Of a stretch of DNA of 64,000 nt, positions 56,982 to 64,000 are shown piece after piece; the stretch's first letter is position 1; each line of letters begins with the position of its first letter. The notes beneath the pieces are model-generated. The model saw only the letters and a list, made by a program, of their open reading frames with translations, was not told where the DNA came from and did no database searches. The translations under genes were made by a program, and so were the position numbers. The stretch is from Diospyros lotus (taxonomy: Eukaryota > Streptophyta > Magnoliopsida > Ericales > Ebenaceae): the NCBI RefSeq assembly GCF_014633365.1, contig NC_068351.1, positions 25,888,366-25,952,365 of the forward strand, read 5' to 3'.

Positions 56982-57930
56982 CCTATTCCTTTAATTCACA
57001 TTCATGATTATTTCCTAACACCACCTTACCCCCTTCTATTTCTTTAAAATTCAAGAACAATTGCCTATGGGGTGACACGTGGAAAGAACACCCGAAATCT
57101 AGTATCCATACATTTTATCTATATTTTGAGACATTACAAGTGCATCGGCACTATCATAATCATATTCACAAATAGTAGAGAAAATTTTAGGTTTAGGCCT
57201 ATCTAGGAAATCCTTCTTTTTCTTAGGTCAATTTCTCTTAATATGTCCTTTCTCATGGCAGTTATAACATTTTATAATTCTCCCACCATTCTTGGATTTA
57301 AACCTAGATCTTCCCCTTTTCCTAAGGTCCCTCTTATCGGGTCTACACCTAACTGATAACACATCCCCAACTAAGCTCTTTCTTTCTACCCTATGTGTAA
57401 TTCCATTGAATTCAGTGCCTTTATTACATCATCTAGGGTTATGGTGTCCTTACCATGTTTTAATATATCTACAAAAGTCTCATATGATTTTGGGAGAGAA
57501 TGTAACAAGACTAATGCCTTATCCTCATCATCATATTTAACATCTATATTTTTTAGATCTAGACACAATTTATTAAAACTATTAATGTGATCTTGTAACC
57601 TTTGAGCTTCATTCATTTTGAAGGTAAAGAACTTGGCCTTTAAATACAATCGGCTTGATAGGGTCTTGGTCATGTAAAGGCTTTCTATTTTAATCCAAAG
57701 CTCTGCTACAGTTTTTATTTTAGACACCTCCCGTAGTACCTTATCCCTTAAACTCAAGATTAACGTATTATAGGCTTCTTTAATGGTTTCCTTCTTCTAA
57801 TTTTCTGAATAAGTTCCAGGCATTTTCTTTTCCTCATATAATGCTTATTCCAGTCCTAAATTCCCTATCAAATACCTCATTTTCATTTTCCAAATGCCAA
57901 AATCATTTTGGCCATCAAATTTTTCAATAT
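56982..57930 (-). pseudogene. Copia gag with zinc knuckle, 5' part of the split element
   Basis: Reads right to left from about 57930: FDIEKFDGQNDFGIWKMKMR, the gag start block, with a stop after GNLGLE. Then WIKIESLYMTKTL...FFTFKMNEAQRLQDHINSFNKL and LLHSLPKSYETFVDIL (57386-57757). Then CYNCHEKGHIKRN, a CCHC zinc knuckle (about 57230-57270), with all four ligands visible. The LARD-like element inserted just past it (TATCT, 56977-56981). The 5' end is cut by the LTR fragment to the right. Confidence 0.88.
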
Positions 57931-57935
57931 CAAAT

Positions 57936-59579
57936 TTTTCTTATGTTTTCTTCAAGAGAGAAGGCTAGTTTATTTAAAATGAATGGTGGAGATTTAATTC
58001 TCCTTAAGCACATGGATTGTGCTTTTAATGAATAGTGGAGATCCATTCTTGAAAATGGGAAAGGGTAGTATAAAATGGCAAGTGTGGAAGACTTGTCTCC
58101 CTTTGGCCATTTGTAGAGAGAATGAAAGAAAGAAGAGATGAGAGGAAAGGAAGAAGAAGAAGAGAAAGAAATCAAGTAAGTGCATTCTTCTTTTCTTTAT
58201 TTAGTGTTCTTATATGCAAAGAAAGTGAGTTCTTGTTTGAATGCCATCTTAGATGGGAGAAAATGAAGATGGAAGCTCTCTTGAAATAAAGATTGGAAGG
58301 TTCAAGAATGAGGTAAGGGATGGCCCCATGTGGTGGAGGCCTTGCATTGCATTGTAACTAGGTTGCATAAATTTTTATGTATCTCTTTGCATGCTTTACT
58401 TGTACATGAGACCTATGGCCATGGGGGTGGGAAAGAAGTGGTAGGTTGATGCCTCAAACCGTTGGGTTGTGAGGATGGAATAACCTAACCATGCTTGCAT
58501 GCATTTGCAATTACATAGACTTGTTATGCTTGTATTTACTTTGCATATGCACCCTTACTGAGCTTTTGAGCTCATGAGGTTTTATCCTCCCCTTGTAGGT
58601 TGTTTTATGTCAAGGAGAAAAAGGGAAAGTGCAAGCTTGTGGTTGGAAGCTCTTGGTGAATATTTATTTGTTGTTGTAAAGTTATGGCTTAATGAAGCCT
58701 AGGTTTGTGGTATTTAATTTGTGGCTTGATGGCTTAGGGAAGCCTATTTCTTGTAAGTGCTTCATGTGATGTATGTTAGTGGTTTGCAAGGGCTTGTGAA
58801 GGCCTAGAACCATGGATGTAATTTATTTGGAATAAATTGTGAGGTTGGAGAAAAAGAATTTTTGATATGTTGAGGTATGTTGTAATAAATAAAAATAAGA
58901 TGGGTTTTGTTTGTGAAATGAGGCTTTGGAATGAGAAAAGTGGAGGATTTGATGCAAACTAAGGGTGTTTAGATTTCTGGAAATTTTTGGGTTAGAAGGC
59001 CCAAGAAGAAAATATATATATATATATATATATATTTTGGAAGCAGCAGCCTACGCGCGGCATGTGCGGCCAGCCAGCACGGGCGTGCCAGCAGGCCCCG
59101 CCGGCCAAATTTTTTTAAAATTTTGGAATTTTGGAGAATTAAGGGGCATTTCTAAATTGATTTTGGGCCCCAAAGGAATTTTCAAAATAAAAGGATTTTT
59201 CGGGCATTTTTGGAGAAAATGCCGAAATTTTGGAAAATTGAAAATTTGAGTTTTTCCTCCAAAATTAGTAATCAATCAATGGATTGATTTAAATGGTGAT
59301 TTATGGAGCTCGGTAAAATTCTTGGATGGAAGAGAATTAAATATAAATAAGAAAATGGCGGTTGGGCATTTCCATGAGTTTTTTTTTAATCATATGCGGT
59401 GTGGTTGAAGCCCAATTCTGCTAGTGAATCCTGGGGTTGAGGGAAGGTAAGGATGAGCTTAGTTCCCACCTAGGGCGTTTTGTCTTGAAACATGGTCCAC
59501 CTTTCATCAAAAGCCGGACAGGTGGAAAATTCGGATAATTGTTCATGAGTAACACCCGTAAGTGGGAGCGGGGTGTTAC
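57936..59579 (+). mobile_element. Gypsy LTR, 5'-truncated, inverted relative of 1-1246
   Basis: 57936-58220 is the inverted near-copy of bases 1-285. The LTR continues to GGGAGCGGGGTGTTACA at 59579. A hairpin TGAGCT-TTTG-AGCTCA lies at 58559-58574, followed by CATGAGG. No primer site follows, so it is not joined to the Gypsy pol on its right. An ATAT run (about 59011-59034) is followed by a GC-rich block. The left edge has no terminal sequence: it abuts the Copia gag directly, so it arose by deletion or recombination. Confidence 0.75.
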
Positions 59580-59639
59580 AGATAATGAGCCCACATGTGA
59601 ACACATCCATGTCATCACTAGTGGAGAATCCTTGGCCAG

Positions 59640-60130
59640 TAACTTAGCTTTGGCCCAAAATCATATGCACGTTAAGCCTTGCATGTGGACTCTATGGCTT
59701 ATGTGATTCCGGACGAAGAGCCCATCACCTTCACCCTCTCAAACTAAGGAAATATACTCATGCCACATGATGACCCTCTAGTCATCTCGACAGTCATGGC
59801 TAAACATCCAATTAACTGCATCCTCATTGACACTGGCAGCTCCATCAATTTGATTTATTGATATTGCTTTGAGAAGATGCACATCGCCCACTATTTCCTT
59901 TGACTTATATCTTCACCATTGTATAGCTTTACTAGCGAGGCAATACCTGTGGTATGTTCTGTATAGTTGCCAATAACTCTAGGTTCATACCTCTGTAGCG
60001 TTACTCGCCAGGTGAATTTTATGGTGGTTAAAACATTGTCCACCGTATAAAATGTCATTCTTGGAGATCGCTCATCAACAACATAAGGGTAGTTATACAT
60101 CCAAGCTACCTTCTAATGAAATTCCTGACT
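59640..60130 (+). pseudogene. Gypsy aspartic protease region, broken
   Basis: PHDDPLVISTVMAKHPINCILIDTGSSINLIY is read in one frame from about 59759. The catalytic DTGSS motif is at 59829-59843. A stop follows after LIY. The upstream frame is also disturbed. Confidence 0.75.
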
Positions 60131-60397
60131 CCTGTCCTGCGTAGGATAAGTCAGAGGGGATCAAAAGAAGGTTAGACTTTGCTAAATCTTGTCCACAAAA
60201 ATGACAAAGGGCAAAGAAGTTTCCCAATCCCTCATCAAGACCATGTCTATTTCGAAACAGGCATCCCTAAAACTTCATCCAGTAGAAGCCCTTGATCCTA
60301 TTGAACTTTAAGAGGATGAAGACAAAAAAATTGTCTATGTACGAAGACAATTATTGTCAAAGAAAGGTAGAAAATTGTGTGTTGCTTGTAGGATAAT

Positions 60398-61079
60398 GTG
60401 GACATTTTTTTGTGGACTCTTGTAGACATGCCAAGAATTGACCCCCAAGTGATCTCCTACCAACTAAACATAAGTCCTAAAGCTAAAACTGTCAGACAAA
60501 AGAAGAGAAACATAGCACCTGATAGGCTACCAGCCTTTAAAGAAGAAATGGACAAATTCTTGAAAGTAGAGTTTATTTGTGATGTATGTTATCCTTAGGG
60601 CATGCCTTATTTAATTAAGTAAAGTCTATAGACTTCACTGAATTAAATAAGGCATGCCTTAAGGATTCTTACTTGTTGCTGCAAATTGACCGCCTAATGG
60701 ATGATACATTATAGTACCATATGCTAAGCTTTTTGGATGCCTTCTTCAAGTATCATCAAATAAGTATGCTTTCCCCTGATGCTAAGAAGACTTCATTGGA
60801 CAAATAAGGACATATTGTTATAAAGTCATGCCTTTTGGGCTCAAGAATGCACGAGTAACTTATCAGCGCATGGTTAACAAAGTATTCAAGGAATTATTGG
60901 GAACCACCATAGAGGCCGACATTGACGATTTGGTGGTTAAAAGCCACAATGATGAGCCACACGTGGAAAGACTGGCACAAGTTTTTAAAGTGTGTCGACA
61001 ATACAATATATGGCTCAACCCCAACAAATGCACTTTTAGCATCTGGTCTGGCAAGTTCCTTGGTTATCTCATCATGTAA
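60398..61079 (+). pseudogene. Gypsy reverse transcriptase, broken
   Basis: 60398-60598: MPRIDPQVISYQLNISPKA, KKRNIAPDR and FKEEMDKFLKVEFI, the N-terminal block. A stop follows VCYP. 60828-61079: MPFGLKNARVTYQRMVNKVF, then ADIDDLVVKS, the catalytic YVDD position reading DIDD, then FSIWSGKFLGYLI. A repeat near 60608-60660 (CTTATTTAATTAAG and its inverse) makes a small inverted duplication between the blocks. Confidence 0.85.
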
Positions 61080-62560
61080 CGTGAGATAAAGGCCAACCCA
61101 GAGAACATCCAAGCTATTTAAGACATTTAATCCCCCTCTAATTTTAAGGAGGTTCAATGATTGGTCAATCGTCTTGCAACTCTTAACTTTTTTCTCTCTA
61201 AGTCTGTCGAAAATAGCTTACCATTCTTTCAGGTGTTAAAAGGCAGCTAAAACTTCCAATGGAATGATAAATGCGAGTAGGAATTTCAAGCCCTATAGGA
61301 TTATCTTCAAGAAATACCATTGCTCACCAGGCCCGAAATAAGAGAAATGTTATACCTTTATCAAAGGGTCAGTTAGGCGGTAATTAGGGTGGTGTTGTTA
61401 AAGAAAACTAATAAAATAGATTAGCATGTGTAATATGTCAGCCGAGTGCTTCGCGAGGCTGAGGCTCGATACTCCTAAGTTAGAAAAGTGGCATTTGCGT
61501 TGGTCATGGCTGCCTGAAAACTCAGGCCATATTTCCAAGCGCATACCATTATGGTGTTTACTGATTAGCCTCTGTAGCAGATTTTTCAGTGGCTCATGCA
61601 TTCAGGATGGCTCACCAAATAGGCCATCAAGGTCATTGAAAATGACCTCTAATTTGAACCTTGAAAAGCTATTAAGGGCCAAGCACTAGCTGACTTCATA
61701 GTGGAATGCACCCACGTACCTGAATCTAAGATAGAAACTCCACCCAAATAGAGGCTATTCATGGATGGGGCTTCGAATGTCTAAGCCAGCGAGGCTGACA
61801 TTGTATTAATATCCCTTGAGGGCATGATTTTAGAGTATTCTATACGGTTCATTTTTCCTAGTTCAAAGAATGTGGCAGAATATGAAGCCCCCATCACTGA
61901 CCTAGCTATCGCCAGAAAACTTGAGGTAAAAAAGGGGTGGCCCATAACGACTCTTAGCTCATAGTATAACAATTCCAAGGTACCTATGAAGCTAAGGATC
62001 CAACACTCGCCAAGTACCTACAAAGGCTATGAGAATTAGCCCACTCTTTCCAGGATTTTCAGTTGGTACAAATCAATCGGTCCCTCAACCAACATGCTGT
62101 CGCCCTATCCAAATTGGCAGTGGCCAAAGATACTCCTAGGTGCCTGATCCACATTGAAATCCTCTAAAAGCCTAGTATAGAGGAAAATGACGAGGTAGGG
62201 ATAATGCATTTTATTTTCATAGCCAATGAATGGAGGTCACCCATTCTGCAGTACCTACTCACTGGGGAGCTACCCGCTAACCCTATAGAGGCGAGAATAT
62301 TGAAAATAAGGGCTACTCGCTTTATGATCGTTGATGGGATTCTATACAAGTGAGCTTTCTCAATGCCATTGTTGAAATGTTTGAGATCGCAAGAAACACA
62401 ATAGGCCCTGGATGAAGTACATGAAAGGGATTGCGAATAGCATCTTGGAGGAAGAGCTATAGCCACCAAACTTTTAAGGGTGGGATTCTTTTGGCCCACT
62501 CTAGGTAGGGATGCTTCCGCAAAGGTCTGTACATGCAACAAATGTCATAGACATGTGCGA
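61080..62560 (+). pseudogene. Gypsy RNase H regions and integrase zinc domain, broken
   Basis: SSKNVAEYEAPITDLAIARKLEV (near 61860-61925) is the RNase H block of Tat elements. LVQINRSLNQHAVALSKLAVA (near 62065-62125) is the end of that domain. HLGGRAIATKLLRVGFFWPTLGRD..VCTCNKCHRH (near 62440-62555) is the H2C2 zinc domain of integrase. Numerous stops. Confidence 0.75.
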
Positions 62561-63097
62561 TTGTCTTTCATCCTCGTGTCAAATATCTAACAAATTTTCT
62601 ACCCCATTCACTTTGCATAATGAGGGGTGGACATACTTAGTCATTTGCCTATCACTTCTAGACGACGAACATTCTTGCTCATGGCCATCAATTGTTTCAC
62701 CAAGTGGATAGAGGCAAAGCCCTTGGAAACTATCACAAAAAAGAAGGTAGAAAATGTAGTGTGGAAAGATATCATCTACCACTTTGAAGTCCCTAGGATC
62801 CTCAACATGGATCATGGCACGCAGTTCGATTTTGATGCCTTATGTGCCTTCTACAATAGATGGGGAATCCGTCTCCACATCGCGTTTGTGGCCTACCCAC
62901 AAGCTAATGGACAAGCCAAAGTAGAAAACAAAATCATCCTCCATGGTCTTAAAACCCAACTTGAAATTGAAAAAGGTGTTTGGGTTGAAGAGCTTCCAAC
63001 TATTCTTTGGGCCTACCGCACCACCGGTCGGGTGTCAATTAGTGAGACTTCATTCAACCTTGTGTATGGGACTAAAGCTCTCATCCAAGGTTGTTGA
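62561..63097 (+). pseudogene. Gypsy integrase core, broken
   Basis: 156 codons open from 62627. NCFTKWIEAKPLETIT carries the block after the first catalytic position: the first Asp of the usual (V/A)xD(Y/C)FTKWxEA has become Asn. LNMDHGTQFD carries the second Asp, and AYPQANGQAKVENKI the Glu with flanking residues. LPTILWAYRTTGR and ETSFNLVYGTKALI follow. The domain is truncated after this, where unrelated sequence starts. Confidence 0.85.
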
Positions 63098-63100
63098 AAT

Positions 63101-64000
63101 CAAGATTTTAAGTGGGATCATAAGAGGGTCCATAAAATCGAATTGTAAAATCGTAAGATTTTACCAAAAATTACAAATACCCTTTAATTTATATAAATAT
63201 ATGTTTATAATGACATATTCCTTATTATAAATGAAATACATGTACCTATTTCAAAATTTCTTCATCTATTTATTTCAAAAATACTAAATAATATGAAATT
63301 TTTAAATATTAAATCCATCATTTATCATCAATTCATCATTCATCCATCCATAATAAAAAATTCAAACAACAAACATTACCATCTTCATCAACAAACATTG
63401 TTAAAATAAATAAAAATACTAAGTCATAAAAAGAACAAATATTGCTAAACTTATACATTATGTCATTACACTAATTAAGTTACTAATGCCAAAAAGGTAT
63501 ATTTGTTTCTTGCTAATCATCAATCTTAATATAAAATTAGACCCACCCATGATCTGATTGTGACATATTTAAGATTAATTCTTTGAATCTGCACCTACTT
63601 GTACGTGTAGATAACAGCCTCACAAATGAGAATGTACACACACAGGCACAGCTATATAGCACACTCACTAACTCACTAAGCAGATCAATTAGACGCAACA
63701 CAAAGCTCATCATAACGTACACACAATAATTAATTATCAAAGTTAGCAAAACATAGTCACTCTCACCCACGACTCAGTCACATACCTGGGTTGTGTTTGA
63801 TTCCTTAAATTTTCAAGGTGAACAAACGAAGAAGAAACGTCAAAACTAGATCGACAACGATTAGGGTTTATAGAAGGACACAACAAGCACACAGACACAA
63901 CACCGTTTAGGGTTTGTAGAAGAACCAAAATGGGAGATTGATAACGATTGTATATATATATATATATGTTGGTTAGAGATGAAAATATTTTTTTCTCTAA
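63101..64000. other. AT-rich sequence, nothing recognised
   Basis: A palindromic GTAAAATCGTAAGATTTTAC stretch at about 63145-63165 may be part of a small MITE. CA-rich and (TA)n runs (about 63951-63967) near the end. The short minus-strand frames at 63537-63770 and 63743-63928 carry no recognised motif. No third exon of the C2-domain gene is visible. Confidence 0.4.

Larger units (their letters stand above)
31269..57930 (-). mobile_element. Copia retrotransposon footprint, antisense, split by several insertions
   Basis: A single Copia element reads right to left: gag 57930-56982, then GAG-pre-integrase and integrase 42804-41872, integrase end 37954-37830, reverse transcriptase/RNase H 37330-35838, polypurine tract, and 3' LTR 35744-31269. 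It is interrupted at 56981/42800 by the LARD-like element, at 41876/37950 by a Gypsy solo LTR, and twice inside its 3' LTR. Each junction has a target duplication, listed with the insert. The 5' LTR is missing: gag is cut near its start at about 57930 by another LTR fragment. All frames are decayed. Confidence 0.85.
59580..63100 (+). mobile_element. Tat-like Gypsy retrotransposon internal region, decayed
   Basis: Plus-strand pol in the Gypsy order: protease, reverse transcriptase, RNase H, integrase, all with stops and shifts. An additional RNase H-like segment before integrase suggests the Tat lineage. No LTR was matched on either side; the left edge abuts the LTR at 59579 and the right edge is approximate. 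Confidence 0.8.

Noticed and set aside
27636..64000. Search for exon 3 of the C2-domain gene (TVYD...DKMG region)
   Set aside because: None found on the plus strand by eye; not claimed present or absent in the genome.

Overview
The window is plant nuclear DNA, probably from a eudicot, in which a few short pieces of a host gene lie inside a deep nest of transposable elements. It reads as plant because it has two exons of a plant C2-domain (CAR-type) gene with GT/AG introns, and Copia, chromovirus-like and Tat-like LTR retrotransposons with plant hallmarks (initiator-Met tRNA primer sites, polypurine tracts, 5-bp target duplications). It also has RTE and L1 LINEs, hAT-like elements with 8-bp duplications, and LTR promoters built from plant Site II and telo-box motifs. 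No bacterial, organellar, rRNA, tRNA or CRISPR feature was seen.

Host gene (+ strand). Exon 1 is at 3293-3403 and exon 2 at 27540-27635. Both are open, have phase-0 boundaries, and together encode the first 69 residues of a C2 domain. Intron 1 is about 24.1 kb. Intron 2 begins at 27636 and, if the gene is intact, runs past the end of the window.

Layout. 1-2.3 kb: edge of a Gypsy LTR, a Copia LTR stub, and a hAT-like element carrying a piece of an AAA-ATPase gene. 2.3-3.4 kb: promoter and exon 1. 4.3-4.7 kb: two MITE-like elements. 5-9.3 kb: an antisense RTE LINE split by a second hAT-like element. 10.2-13.1 kb: two related long-inverted-repeat elements in tandem. 13.7-18.2 kb: antisense LTR remnants. 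18.4-24.3 kb: a full-length but frameshifted antisense Copia element with 800-bp LTRs. 24.8-25.8 kb: a Tat-like LTR with tandem arrays. 27.5 kb: exon 2. 28.7-29.3 kb: an L1 fragment.

31.3-57.9 kb is one antisense Copia element split by insertions. Two solo LTRs sit in its 3' LTR. A Gypsy solo LTR, with another solo LTR inside it, splits its integrase. A 14.2-kb Gypsy element with no coding capacity (LARD-like) splits its gag, and each of that element's LTRs contains a further solo LTR. 57.9-59.6 kb is a Gypsy LTR fragment that is an inverted copy of the family at 1-1246. 59.6-63.1 kb is a decayed Tat-like Gypsy pol on the + strand.

Most insertion boundaries were fixed from terminal sequences plus target-site duplications read by eye. 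Identity figures are hand estimates. The most interesting signals are covarying hairpins shared by several Gypsy LTR families, a Site II/telo-box promoter in a thrice-present solo-LTR family, the captured AAA-ATPase fragment, and the non-coding LARD.
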